Under the pieces are notes generated by a model. The model saw only the letters and a list, made by a program, of their open reading frames with translations. It was not told the origin of the DNA and ran no database searches. DNA of 64,000 nucleotides, from positions 310,001 to 374,000 of the forward strand of contig NZ_JBDPZC010000004.1 in the NCBI RefSeq assembly GCF_039872765.1, given 5' to 3'. Position numbers and translations under genes: made by a program. This document shows, one piece after another, positions 26,967 to 35,818 of this stretch (positions are counted from its first letter, which is position 1; every line of letters starts with the position of its first letter). Origin of the DNA: Roseateles_B flavus (lineage in GTDB: Bacteria; Pseudomonadota; Gammaproteobacteria; Burkholderiales; Burkholderiaceae_C).

Positions 26967-27964
26967 GCGGGCAGCGACCAGCGCAGGATCTGGGCGCCTC
27001 CGGTGAATCCCGCGCCCATCGCGCACAGCAGCACGCGGTCGCCGAACTGCAGCTTCTTCCCGGCATGGGCCTGGGCCAGCGCAATCGGGATCGAGGCGGC
27101 CACCGTGTTGCCGATGTCCGGGAAGCTGATGTGCGTCTTGTCTGCTGGCACCCCCAGGTCCTCGCAGACGGACTGCAGCAGGTACAGGTTCGGCTGGTGG
27201 AACAGAAAGAAGTCAACGGCGCTTTGCTGCAGCTTCGCCTGGCTGAGCACGGCCTTGACCAGCCCCGGCACGCCCACGCTGGCGTTGTGCGATACCCGTT
27301 GCCCGTCCGGCATGACCAGTTGCGCGCTGGCTGTGGCCGCCGTGCCCACGGAGGGCACGTAGACCGCATCATGTCCGGCGCCGTCGGCATAGAGGTAGCT
27401 GGCCAGGAACCCGCTGTCTTCTGCGGCGCCTGAGTCCTTCAGGCGGCTGATCACCACGGCGCCCGCACCGTCCCCGTACAGAAAGGCCGTGCGCCGGTTG
27501 CTGAAGTCAAGCGTGCGCGAGCGAACGTCGGCGCCGATGACCAGCACATGCTCGTCGCCGGTCGCCAGGTAGCGCAGCGCCTGATCCACCGCATACACAA
27601 AGCCGCTGCATGCGGCGCAGACATCGTGCGCAGGGAAGCCGCTGGCGCCCAGCTTGTGCTGCACGACGCAGGCCGTCGACGGGGACAGGTAGTCGGGCGT
27701 GGAGGTCGCGACGATGATCCGGCTGAGCTGCTGGGCCGGGAGACCCGCCTGGCTGAGGGCCTGCTTCGCGGCCTCTGTGGCGATGTCCGAGGTGCTGCGG
27801 CCCTCGGAGAGGAAGTAGCGGCTGTTGATGCCGATCGAGTTCTTGATGAAGGACGGCTTGATGCGGATCGCATGGCGCTCCGCCAAGGCCGCGTTATCGA
27901 GGAACTCGTCTCCCAGGGCGTAGCCAGTTCCCGTGATGGCCATCGGGTGTGGGCAAGCAAACAT
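26963..27964 (-). CDS. 3-oxoacyl-ACP synthase III-like ketosynthase (second of two)
   Basis: 333 residues from ATG at 27964 with ribosome site GGAGGAGG. The frame continues upstream but is not protein-like. Complete triad: Cys119 (CAACSGFVYA), His256 (FLFHQPNLYLL), Asn286 (FPDIGNTVAASIP). These contexts are much closer to canonical FabH than those of the KASIII gene at 23645. It overlaps and probably is translationally coupled to the SDR. Likely primes or extends the acyl chain of the cluster product; it could also be an acyl-transferring KASIII that forms esters or amides. Confidence 0.9.
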   Translation of the reverse strand: MFACPHPMAITGTGYALGDEFLDNAALAERHAIRIKPSFIKNSIGINSRYFLSEGRSTSDIATEAAKQALSQAGLPAQQLSRIIVATSTPDYLSPSTACVVQHKLGASGFPAHDVCAACSGFVYAVDQALRYLATGDEHVLVIGADVRSRTLDFSNRRTAFLYGDGAGAVVISRLKDSGAAEDSGFLASYLYADGAGHDAVYVPSVGTAATASAQLVMPDGQRVSHNASVGVPGLVKAVLSQAKLQQSAVDFFLFHQPNLYLLQSVCEDLGVPADKTHISFPDIGNTVAASIPIALAQAHAGKKLQFGDRVLLCAMGAGFTGGAQILRWSLPA

Positions 27965-29377
27965 CAATCCTCCTCCAAGCTGGGTGCTGTGCACCGTCCA
28001 ACTGTTATGGGCCGGCGTTCGCCGACCGATCGTTTTCCAGGCCGGCGCGCCGTCGTCCGGGGCCTGGAGTCCTGCAGCGCGGGGCGTGCCCCGGGGACGC
28101 TTCATTTCGACATCCGCCAGGCGACCTCCCGATGGCTACCAGGCTTCAGCGCCAGGCACGGCGTCGCCCTGGCAGGGCATTTCGCCGGCCGGGCCGCGCA
28201 GGCGGACGACGCCCGGGGCGCGGCGAACGGAACGCCGATGCCATCGAACGGCGGGGCCGGCACCCGGCGGGTGCGTGGCACGCCGCAAGAGGTGTTCAGG
28301 CCCGCGGTGGCCGTGCCGAGCACGGGCCGGGTGCCTGGGCGCAGGCTCCCCGACGCGAGGGCCGGGCCGGACCGCGGGGCTCCGCCAGGCGGCGCGGCGA
28401 TGTGCCGATCAGTGCCTCCCCTGTCGCCAGCTCACCGCGGGTGAACCCGTGCTGCACTGCGAGCCGGTGCATCGACCCGCGAGGACAAGTGGACGCCAGA
28501 GGGGACTCCGCAAGTGCCCGGTCCTGGCCGGAGGGCGGCCCGGCTTGCGCGTCGCCAGCGGCATTCTTGCGGCGATGAGCGCGCGCCTCCTTGCGTGCAT
28601 GCATGCCCCGTCCGGGCTCGGCGTCGTCTGCGTCATGTTCTACATCGTGACCGCGACTCACGCTCTCGAGGAGAGACCTTGTGCGGCAATTGAAGTGAGA
28701 CCCTAATGGGTTAGCTGTCGCTATCGAATACTGCCGTTGATAGTGCGCGGCGATTCTATGGAACTTGCTTGTCAGATCAAGCACACCCCCGCCAGGGGGG
28801 GGTGATTTTGCGTGGCAGGAGTGGCGGGCAACAGACAGTGGATGCCTGGCCGGGTCATGCAGTCCATCAGGTAGAGCGCGCCCGCGGGCTCCAGCCGATA
28901 GGCCGCCTGGGCGCTGCAGGCGGAGGTGTTTCCATCGATTGACAGACCTGTTCAGGCTGCACGGCGCGGTGCTGCCTCCGCTGCCGGTGCCCCTGACATC
29001 GGGGATCGGCGCGAAGGCAGGGGAATGGGTGGGGGTTGTTTGTAAAAAAAGGTGTGCCAGGCTTCCGTGAAAGCCTGATGTCGCAAGCCTTGAATACCTG
29101 AGACGATACGCGACCCTGGCGCTGGCCTGTCTGAAATCGGTACAGTCGCGCCCGATGCCGGGGCGCTGGCGAGGTGAATGCCGGACCTGGCGCTGTTTCA
29201 ATAACTGGTTACATGGAGTCTCCAGCGCGTGCGCGCCGCCAAGCCAGGGCGCGCCAGGTGGTGGCGCTGGCCCGGTCCGGGCTCGCCGGCTCCTCGACCG
29301 ACCCCAAGTTTTCTGCTGATGACCGCCGCCGGCGCTGTGGCCAGCCGGCGGCGTTCATGCATGACTCAAGGACACCG
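27965..29377. other. 1.4 kb stretch with no convincing gene between divergent cluster halves
   Basis: Frames here are open but Arg/Pro/Gly-rich and not protein-like. On the minus strand at about 28320-28470 one frame reads QHGFTRGELATGEALIGTSP, then RRLAEPRG, which resembles the start of a LuxR-type helix-turn-helix (LT..E..V...L..G.S...IA...G) but then loses the frame; it may be a dead regulator. A stem CACCCCC/GGGGGTG (28784-28804) is followed by ATTTTG. 29030-29060 has an A-run (TTTGTAAAAAAAGG). A TTGACA at 28939-28944 has no partner -10. The stretch must hold the promoters for the ketosynthase at 27964 and the GH3 gene at 29378, but I could not place them. Confidence 0.5.
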
Positions 29378-31078
29378 ATGCTTTCCAAGAAACTCGTCGA
29401 ATGGGCTGCGAACCTGAGCAAGCGCCTCAGCTATGGCAGGTTGAGGTACTACCAGGATGATCCGCAGGCCATTCAGGAAAAGATTCTTCGGAGGATCCTG
29501 AAGGAGAACCGCGACACGACCTTCGGCAGGGACCATCGTTTTGCGGAGATCAAGTCCTACGAGGACTACAGGGCCCGGGTCCCGATCCGGACCAGCGCGA
29601 TGTATCTGGATTACCTGCAGCGGGTCTACCGTGGTGAAAGAAACGTCATCACCAGGGAGGATCCGTATTACTTCGCCATGACCACCGGCAGCACGGGGGA
29701 TTACAAGTACATCCCGATCACCGTCAGCAGTCGCAAGGAGGTCAGTCGGAGCATCCTGGCCTTCATGCACCTGCTGGAAAAGAACTATCCCGTCATCCAG
29801 CGCCATTCAGTGCAGTTCCTGGTCGGCAACGGAGACGGCGGGCATTCGCCGGCGGGCGTGCCTCAAGGTTTTGTCAGTGGCTTCAACTACAAGAACCTGC
29901 CCAAGGCCATTACCCGCCGCTTCCTCATTCCGTACTGGGTGTTCACGCTGAGCAATCCGCATGATTGCTACTACACCATGGCGCGCTTCATGATCGATGC
30001 GGATGATCTGGTGGCAATCGGTGCCATTTCGCCGCTGAAGATCATCAACGTCGCCAAGTCCATCCTCGCCAACACCGGGAAGCTGGCGGCCGACCTGAGG
30101 CAGCAAAGCCTCAGCCTGAGTCCCGAGAACCAGTCACGCGCACGCGGGCTTCGCTTCCGGCTCCAGCCGGAGAAGCTGGCGGCCCTGGAGGACTTCAGCG
30201 AGCGGCTGCGCCAGGGGGAGGATCCCTGCCCGGTTGCGCTGATGGGGATTCTGTTCAATCGCCTGCAGATCTTCGTCACCTGGAGCGGTGGGAACATGTC
30301 CTATTCGCTGATGGAGCTGCAGAGGTACTTTGGCAGGAAGGATCTTTACGAGATGCCCTTCTCCGCCAGCGAGGGGACGTTCTCGGTCCCGCATCAGGCG
30401 AATGCCAAAGGGGGCATTGCCGCCATCACCGGGCACTTCCTGGAGTTCATCCCTGAGGCCCAGATCGACCTCGATCGGCCGGAGGTCCTGCCGGTGTGGG
30501 CGCTGGAGCAGGGCAAGACGTACTACCAGGTGGTGAGCACCATGGGGGGCTTGTACCGCTACAACATGGAAGACCTGGTGCTGGTCAGCGGCTTTGAGGG
30601 CAAGGTGCCGGTGCTGGAGTTCCTGTCGAAGCGCGCGCGCCAGGTGTCGATCAACAACGAAAGAATCACCGAGAAGGATGTGACCGACGTCACCAGCGCC
30701 GTCTGCAGGCGGCTGGGCGTGCGTTTTGATCATTTCATCTTCTTCCCGACGCAGGAGCGTTTCTACCGGCTCGTGCTGGACCGCGACCTGCCCAATATGC
30801 AGGAGTTCCTGGGCGAGGTCGAGGCGGAGCTGCGTCGAATCTCCATGGGCTACAACTGGGAACGCGCCGGCCTCAGCCTGCTGCCCTTGCGAGCCTCAGT
30901 GGTGGATCGCGATGCGCTGGCGGCTTATGTCCGCAGCCGCCAATTCAAGAGCAATCTGCTCAGCGGCCAGTTCAAGCCCATCCACCTTTCCAATGTCTTC
31001 AATGGTGATCAAGAGTTCCCTGTCGTTAAAGAATACAAACTGGAGGATGCCTGCAATGGACAAACAATCGAGGCTTGA
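29378..31078 (+). CDS. GH3-family acyl-adenylating amide synthetase
   Basis: 566 residues from ATG at 29378, chosen for the AAGGA seven bases upstream; in-frame sequence before it is not protein-like. The GH3 adenylation motif TTGSTGDYK (residues 102-110) corresponds to the plant SSGTSxGExK motif; later blocks include PFSASEGTFSVP, VVSTMGGLYRYNMEDLVLVSG and the C-terminal VKEYKL. Family members activate a carboxylate as acyl-AMP and join it to an amino acid (as JAR1 does in plants) or another amine. Codon use differs from neighbours: AGG and AGA arginine codons are frequent. It overlaps the ATP-grasp gene by 23 bases. Confidence 0.88.
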   Translation: MLSKKLVEWAANLSKRLSYGRLRYYQDDPQAIQEKILRRILKENRDTTFGRDHRFAEIKSYEDYRARVPIRTSAMYLDYLQRVYRGERNVITREDPYYFAMTTGSTGDYKYIPITVSSRKEVSRSILAFMHLLEKNYPVIQRHSVQFLVGNGDGGHSPAGVPQGFVSGFNYKNLPKAITRRFLIPYWVFTLSNPHDCYYTMARFMIDADDLVAIGAISPLKIINVAKSILANTGKLAADLRQQSLSLSPENQSRARGLRFRLQPEKLAALEDFSERLRQGEDPCPVALMGILFNRLQIFVTWSGGNMSYSLMELQRYFGRKDLYEMPFSASEGTFSVPHQANAKGGIAAITGHFLEFIPEAQIDLDRPEVLPVWALEQGKTYYQVVSTMGGLYRYNMEDLVLVSGFEGKVPVLEFLSKRARQVSINNERITEKDVTDVTSAVCRRLGVRFDHFIFFPTQERFYRLVLDRDLPNMQEFLGEVEAELRRISMGYNWERAGLSLLPLRASVVDRDALAAYVRSRQFKSNLLSGQFKPIHLSNVFNGDQEFPVVKEYKLEDACNGQTIEA

Positions 31079-32474
31079 ACTGCTGACCGAAACCCTGGCC
31101 GAGAATCACTTCAAGCTGTCGCCCGTCGGCCTGGACTTCATACGGTACGCGCTGCAGAACGAGGAGTCGGAGCAGGCCCGGCTGGGCGATCGCGACCAGC
31201 AGCCCGTCTATGTCCAGAACTACCCCTTCGAGCTGCAGATGCTGCCGCTCTTCCTGAGCCATGCGAAGTCGCAAGAGTGGGGCCAGGTGGCCGTCGACCT
31301 GTTCTCGATCTACAGGAAGCTGGTGCAGGATCTGGCCAGGCAGGACCCCGTCCGCCTTGCGCAGTACTTCAAGAGCGACTGCGACGAGGACCTGCTGACG
31401 CTGTTCGAGGGCGACACGGGGCTGGACTACTGCCTGGCGCGCGGGGATTTCATGTCCACCGCCGAGGGATTCAAGCTGCTGGAGTTCAATGTGTCCGGGA
31501 ACCTGGGCGGTTGGGGCATCTATCTCTTCGAGGGCATGTACCGGGCCCAGCCCCTGATCAAGCGCTTCATGGAAGGCCGTGACCAGACCTTCAGCACCTA
31601 CAGCCCGCTGAACGAGATGGTGACGCACATCCTGCGCGTCAGCACGATGTACCGGCGGCGACTGGGTTTTGCAGATCCGCGGCTCAATGTGGGCGTCTTC
31701 GTCGAGAAGCCCGAGCGGCTTGCCGAGGCGGAGGACATGATCGCGAGAATCAAGCGGCAGCTGCTGTCACAGTCCTCGCTGGCGATTGACTTCACCTGCT
31801 GCACCCACGCGGACGATCTGATGCTGGAGGAGGGGGCGGTCTTCACGAAGCAGGGCCGGCTCGATTCCATGCTGCTGTTCGGGCGGCCGCAGCTGCTGCC
31901 TGAGTTCGTTCATCAGCTGAGCCAGCAGGGGCGCTTCCCGATCTTCAATACCCGCAGCTCCACCATTCTTGGGCAGAAGTCCGGGCTCAGTCTGCTGTCC
32001 GAGCATGCACAGTCGCCACTGGCAAGCGACGAGGAACGCCAGCTCATCAACAAGCATCTGCCCTGGACGCGGCTGGTCCGCCCGGGATCGATCGTGTATC
32101 AGGGGGTGGAGCAGGACCTGCTGGCGTTGCTGCTGCAGCGCCAGGACGGGTTCGTCATCAAGCCCATCGACGGGCTTCAGGGGCGCGAGGTGAGCGTGGG
32201 CAACCGGCTCGATGCCGCGTCATGGCAGGCGGTGGTGGACCAGGCGCTCGCCAGGCCTGGGCAGTACATCGCCCAGGAGCTCTGCGTGGCGGAGCGCCTG
32301 CTGGCCAGGAACCCGGCGGGAGCTTTCGAGGAGCACGACGTCATCTGGGCTCCCTTCGTCTTTGGTGGCCAGTTCGCCGGCAGCTGCGCCCGGACCTCGC
32401 CCAGCAACAACGAGACCGGCGTCATCAACGCGCATCGCGGCGCCACGGACGCCATCACCTTCCTCACCGCCTAG
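31056..32474 (+). CDS. ATP-grasp-type ligase, probably circularly permuted (glutathionylspermidine-synthase-like)
   Basis: 472 residues from ATG at 31056, with GGAGG nine bases upstream inside the end of the GH3 gene. Candidate ATP-grasp elements in permuted order: FKLLEFNVSGNLGGWGIYLF near residue 145 (acidic/Asn metal region), LGQKSGLSLLSE and LPWTRLVRPG near 310-345, QDGFVIKPIDGLQGREVSVG near 365-385 (Lys and glycine loop) and YIAQELCVAE near 405. Such enzymes form an amide through an acyl-phosphate. Paired and translationally linked to GH3, it may add a second amino acid or amine. Assignment rests on motif shape, so moderate confidence. Confidence 0.68.
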   Translation: MDKQSRLELLTETLAENHFKLSPVGLDFIRYALQNEESEQARLGDRDQQPVYVQNYPFELQMLPLFLSHAKSQEWGQVAVDLFSIYRKLVQDLARQDPVRLAQYFKSDCDEDLLTLFEGDTGLDYCLARGDFMSTAEGFKLLEFNVSGNLGGWGIYLFEGMYRAQPLIKRFMEGRDQTFSTYSPLNEMVTHILRVSTMYRRRLGFADPRLNVGVFVEKPERLAEAEDMIARIKRQLLSQSSLAIDFTCCTHADDLMLEEGAVFTKQGRLDSMLLFGRPQLLPEFVHQLSQQGRFPIFNTRSSTILGQKSGLSLLSEHAQSPLASDEERQLINKHLPWTRLVRPGSIVYQGVEQDLLALLLQRQDGFVIKPIDGLQGREVSVGNRLDAASWQAVVDQALARPGQYIAQELCVAERLLARNPAGAFEEHDVIWAPFVFGGQFAGSCARTSPSNNETGVINAHRGATDAITFLTA

Positions 32475-32708
32475 GCCTTGCTGCCCCTCCGCCTGCGGAC
32501 CGGTGCCCCCGGCAAGGGGGGCAGCCACCCGGGGCGGTAGGGAAGAGCGCCCGGCGTCAGCCGGTGCTCGACTCCAGCGAATACCGCTGATCCGGCTTCG
32601 CCGGCCAGTCGGTATTGCCTCCTTGAGGGGGCTGATGCCTGCTGAAGGACCGGGCCTCTGGCCCGGTGCGCCCTGCAAGGGGCCGTCAGGCCGTAGGGGG
32701 TGGCCCGT
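32475..32708. repeat. GC-rich intergenic repeat with several stem-loops (copy 1)
   Basis: It contains GAGCGCCCGGCGTCAGCCGG (from 32545), a CCGGCTTCGCCGG hairpin (32592-32604), an ACCGGGCC/GGCCCGGT hairpin (32649-32667) and AGGCCGTAGGGGG (32688-32700) ending 8 bases from the purH stop. The first and last elements recur in the same order and orientation at 55108-55213, beside another minus-strand stop codon. Probably a terminator-bearing dispersed repeat used by minus-strand genes. Confidence 0.7.
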
Positions 32709-34289
32709 TCAGTGCCGGAAGTGGCGCACGCCGGTGAAGACCATCGCCACGCCGCGCTCGTTGGCGGCGGCGATCACTTCCTCATCACGCATGGAGCCGC
32801 CCGGCTGGATCACGCAGCTGGCGCCGGCATCGGCCAGCACGTCCAGGCCGTCGCGGAAGGGGAAGAAGGCGTCGCTGGCCACGACCGAGCCCTTCAGGTC
32901 CAGGCTGGCGTTGGCGGCCTTGATGGCGGCGATCTTGGTGGAGTCCACGCGGCTCATCTGGCCGGCGCCCACGCCCAAGGTCATGCCGCCGCCGCAGAAG
33001 ACGATGGCATTGCTCTTGACGTACTGGGCCACGGTCCAGGCGAACATCAGGTCTTCCAGCTGCTGGGCCGAGGGCTGCAGGGTGGTGACCACCTTCAGGT
33101 CGGAGGCCTTCAGGAAGTGGTTGTCGGCGCTTTGCAGCAGCAGGCCCGAGCCGATGCGCTTGCTGTCGCCCAGGTTGCGGCCCTGCAGCCAGGGCGTGTC
33201 ACCGCCCGGGGGCAGGGCGATTTCCATCAGGCGGACGTTGACCTTGCTCTTGAAGATCTCGCGGGCCTCGGCCGTGAAGCCGGGGGCCATCAGCACCTCG
33301 ACGAACTGCTTGGACACCAGCTCGGCCGCTGCGCCATCCACCTCGCGGTTGAAGGCGATGATGCCGCCGAAGGCGCTGGTCGGGTCGGTCTTGAAGGCCT
33401 TGGCATAGGCCTCGGCCGGCGTCGCGGCCACGGCCACGCCGCAGGGGTTGGCATGCTTGACGATCACACAGGCCGGGGCGCTGAAGGACTTGACGCATTC
33501 CCAGGCGGCATCGGCATCGGCAATGTTGTTGTAGGACAGCTCCTTGCCCTGCAGCTGCTTGCCCGTGACGATGGAGCCGGGGGCGGGATACAGGTCCCGG
33601 TAGAGGGCCGCGGTCTGGTGGCTGTTCTCGCCGTAGCGCAGGTCCTGCACCTTCACGAAGGTGCTGTTCATCTGGGCCGGGTAGGCGGCCAGGCTGCCGT
33701 CGTCCTGGCGGGCACTGAGGTAGTTGCTGATCGCGGCGTCGTACTGGGCGATGCGGTTGAAGGCGGCCACGCTGCAGGCGAAGCGGGTCTGGTCGCTGGT
33801 CTTGCCCGCGGCCTTCAGTTCCTCCAGCACGCCGGCGTACTGGGAGGCGTCGGTCAGCACGGTGACGTCCTTCCAGTTCTTGGCGGCGCTGCGCACCATG
33901 GCCGGGCCGCCGATGTCGATGTTCTCGATGGCGTCTTCCAGCGTGCAGCCTGCCTTGGCCACGGTCGCTTCAAAGGGGTAGAGATTGACGGCCAGGATGT
34001 CGATGGTGGCGATGCCATGATCGGCCAGGGCCTTCATGTGCTCGGGCACATCGCGGCGGGCCAGCAGGCCGCCGTGGATCTTGGGGTGCAGGGTCTTGAC
34101 GCGACCGTCCAACATCTCGGGGAAGCCGGTGTGGTCGGCGACCTCGGTCACCGGCAGGCCGGCGTCGGCCAGCAGCTTGGCAGTGCCGCCGGTGGACAGC
34201 AGGCGCACGTTCAGCGCGTGCAGGGCGCGGGCGAAGTCGACGATGCCGGTCTTGTCGGACACGGAGATCAGGGCAGTCAGTTGCGTCAT
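32709..34289 (-). CDS. purH: Bifunctional AICAR formyltransferase/IMP cyclohydrolase PurH
   Basis: 526 residues from ATG at 34289. N-terminal IMP cyclohydrolase (ALISVSDKTGIVDFARAL, LLSTGGTAKLLADAGL, DGRVKTLHPKIHGGLLARRD) and C-terminal AICAR transformylase with the PCGVA block (IVKHANPCGVAVAATP, Lys-His) and QPGGSMRDEEVIAAAN at the end. It catalyses the last two steps of IMP synthesis. Downstream of fis and dusB on the same strand, as in many betaproteobacteria; the 41-base gap to fis suggests one transcript. Confidence 0.97.
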   Translation of the reverse strand: MTQLTALISVSDKTGIVDFARALHALNVRLLSTGGTAKLLADAGLPVTEVADHTGFPEMLDGRVKTLHPKIHGGLLARRDVPEHMKALADHGIATIDILAVNLYPFEATVAKAGCTLEDAIENIDIGGPAMVRSAAKNWKDVTVLTDASQYAGVLEELKAAGKTSDQTRFACSVAAFNRIAQYDAAISNYLSARQDDGSLAAYPAQMNSTFVKVQDLRYGENSHQTAALYRDLYPAPGSIVTGKQLQGKELSYNNIADADAAWECVKSFSAPACVIVKHANPCGVAVAATPAEAYAKAFKTDPTSAFGGIIAFNREVDGAAAELVSKQFVEVLMAPGFTAEAREIFKSKVNVRLMEIALPPGGDTPWLQGRNLGDSKRIGSGLLLQSADNHFLKASDLKVVTTLQPSAQQLEDLMFAWTVAQYVKSNAIVFCGGGMTLGVGAGQMSRVDSTKIAAIKAANASLDLKGSVVASDAFFPFRDGLDVLADAGASCVIQPGGSMRDEEVIAAANERGVAMVFTGVRHFRH

Positions 34290-34330
34290 GGTGGACTCGG
34301 GATGGTGGGGATTCGGTGAGACCGCTGCGT

Positions 34331-34564
34331 TCAGAGCAGCTCGTGGTCGCTGAGCTTGCGGCGCAGGGTGTTGCGGTTGATGCCCAGCCACTCGGCGGCC
34401 TTGCTCTGGTTGCCGTCGGCCTTGGCCATCACGACTTCCAGCAGGGGCTTCTCGACCAGCTTGATCAGCATGTCGTGCATGGAGTGCGGCACCTCGCCGT
34501 CGAGGTCACGGAAATAGACCTCGAGGTTCTCGCGGATGCACTGGTCGATGGGTTTGGGCGTCAT
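34331..34564 (-). CDS. fis: Fis-family DNA-binding protein
   Basis: 77 residues. The C-terminal helix-turn-helix ADGNQSKAAEWLGINRNTLRRKL is the Fis signature; the N-terminal part (VPHSMHDMLIKLVEKPLLEVVM) makes the dimer. A nucleoid protein that bends DNA and modulates rRNA promoters and recombination. Its ATG overlaps the dusB stop (ATGA), the same coupling found in enterobacterial dusB-fis operons. Confidence 0.95.
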   Translation of the reverse strand: MTPKPIDQCIRENLEVYFRDLDGEVPHSMHDMLIKLVEKPLLEVVMAKADGNQSKAAEWLGINRNTLRRKLSDHELL

Positions 34565-35643
34565 GCCGATAGCCTTTGTTCTTCTGCGTCGTCGTCGTTG
34601 GCCGCGTCCAGGGCGGGCGGGAGATAGGGCAGGCGCTCGTGCTGGTCGGCCAGGGCGGCAAACCAGTCGGAGAGGGCCCGGACCTGCGCCTCGCAGCTGT
34701 CCAGCCGGTTCATGGCCTGGCGGAAGTCCTCCCCGCCGGGCAGGGCCTTCACGGCCCAGGCGATGTGCTTGCGCGCGCTGCGCATGCCGCTGTCGCTGCC
34801 GTAGAGGCTGTAGTGGTCCTGCAGATGCTCCAGCAGCCAGTCGCGGGCCTCCTGCACGCGCGGCGCGGGCAACTGCTCGCCGGTGGCCAGGAAGTGGGCG
34901 ATCTCGCGGAAGATCCAGGGCCTGCCCTGCGCCGCGCGGCCCACCATCAGCGCGTCGGCGCCGGTGTGCTGCAGCACCTGCAGGGCCTTCTCGGGGCTGT
35001 CGATGTCACCGTTGGCGACCACCGGGATGCCGATGGCCGCCTTGACGGCGCGCAGGGTGTCGTATTCGGCCAGGCCCTTGTAGCCCTGCTCGCGGGTGCG
35101 GCCGTGGATGGTCAGCATCGCGATGCCGGCGTCCTCGGCCATGCGGGCCAGGGCCAGGGCATTGCGGGCTTCGGCGCTCCAGCCGGTGCGCATCTTCAGC
35201 GTCACGGGGACGTCAAAGGGCCGGCAGGCCTCGACCACCGCGCGCACGATTTCCTCGGCCAGCGGCTCGTTCTGCATCAGGGCCGAGCCCGCCCACTTGT
35301 TGCAGACCTTCTTGGCGGGGCAGCCCATGTTGATGTCGATGATCTGGGCGCCGCGCTGGATGTTGTAGACGGCGGCCTCGGCCATCATCTGCGCCTCGGT
35401 GCCGGCGATCTGCACGGCGATGGGCGCGGTCTCGCCCTCGTGGTTGGCGCGGCGCGAGGTCTTGAGGCTGTTCCAGAGGTCCTTGCGCGAGGTCACCATC
35501 TCGGAGACCGCATAGCCCGCGCCCAAGCGCTTGCACAGCATGCGAAAAGGGCGGTCCGTCACCCCGGCCATGGGCGCCACGAACAGATTGTTCGGCAGCA
35601 CATGGGCGCCTAGCCGCAACGGGGTGGGCAGGAGGGAAGGCAT
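34561..35643 (-). CDS. dusB: tRNA-dihydrouridine synthase B
   Basis: 360 residues from ATG at 35643. FMN-binding TIM barrel: NLFVAPMAGVTDRPFR, the catalytic Cys in DINMGCPAKKVCNKWAGSALM, KMRTGW, IHGRTREQGYKG and VVANGDIDSPEKA ... GADALMVGRAAQGRPWIF. It reduces a specific uridine of tRNA to dihydrouridine. A TTG eight codons upstream is open but lies at the likely transcript start, so the ATG is preferred. Overlaps fis. Confidence 0.95.
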   Translation of the reverse strand: MPSLLPTPLRLGAHVLPNNLFVAPMAGVTDRPFRMLCKRLGAGYAVSEMVTSRKDLWNSLKTSRRANHEGETAPIAVQIAGTEAQMMAEAAVYNIQRGAQIIDINMGCPAKKVCNKWAGSALMQNEPLAEEIVRAVVEACRPFDVPVTLKMRTGWSAEARNALALARMAEDAGIAMLTIHGRTREQGYKGLAEYDTLRAVKAAIGIPVVANGDIDSPEKALQVLQHTGADALMVGRAAQGRPWIFREIAHFLATGEQLPAPRVQEARDWLLEHLQDHYSLYGSDSGMRSARKHIAWAVKALPGGEDFRQAMNRLDSCEAQVRALSDWFAALADQHERLPYLPPALDAANDDDAEEQRLSA

Positions 35644-35679
35644 GGGAGGGGGCGGGCGGCTGCTCAAAAAAGAGGCAGG

Positions 35680-35685
35680 ATTATA
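35680..35685 (-). promoter_or_regulatory. -10 element of the dusB-fis-purH promoter
   Basis: A perfect TATAAT on the minus strand, 37 bases upstream of the dusB ATG, in an otherwise GC-rich stretch. The -35 position is weak (ACGATC at 17-base spacing). Confidence 0.65.
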
Positions 35686-35818
35686 ACGCCCGCCACCTCC
35701 GTGATCGTCGCAGGGGCGGGCGAGGCCCCCGCGTCTGACCCGTGCGGACGAGACGGATTGCGCAATGCGTCACGAGCATCGAGCGCCTCGGTCCGCACCG
35801 CTCACGCCCGCCGCACCC

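Noticed and set aside
28939..28944. Perfect TTGACA as a promoter for the GH3 gene
   Set aside because: The position 17 bases downstream reads CGGCGC, so there is no -10 element; it is also over 400 bases from the start codon.
28296..29201. 301-codon minus-strand frame in the cluster spacer
   Set aside because: Arg/His/Pro-rich and not protein-like overall; only a short piece resembles a LuxR helix, so it is described as a possible relic and not as a gene.
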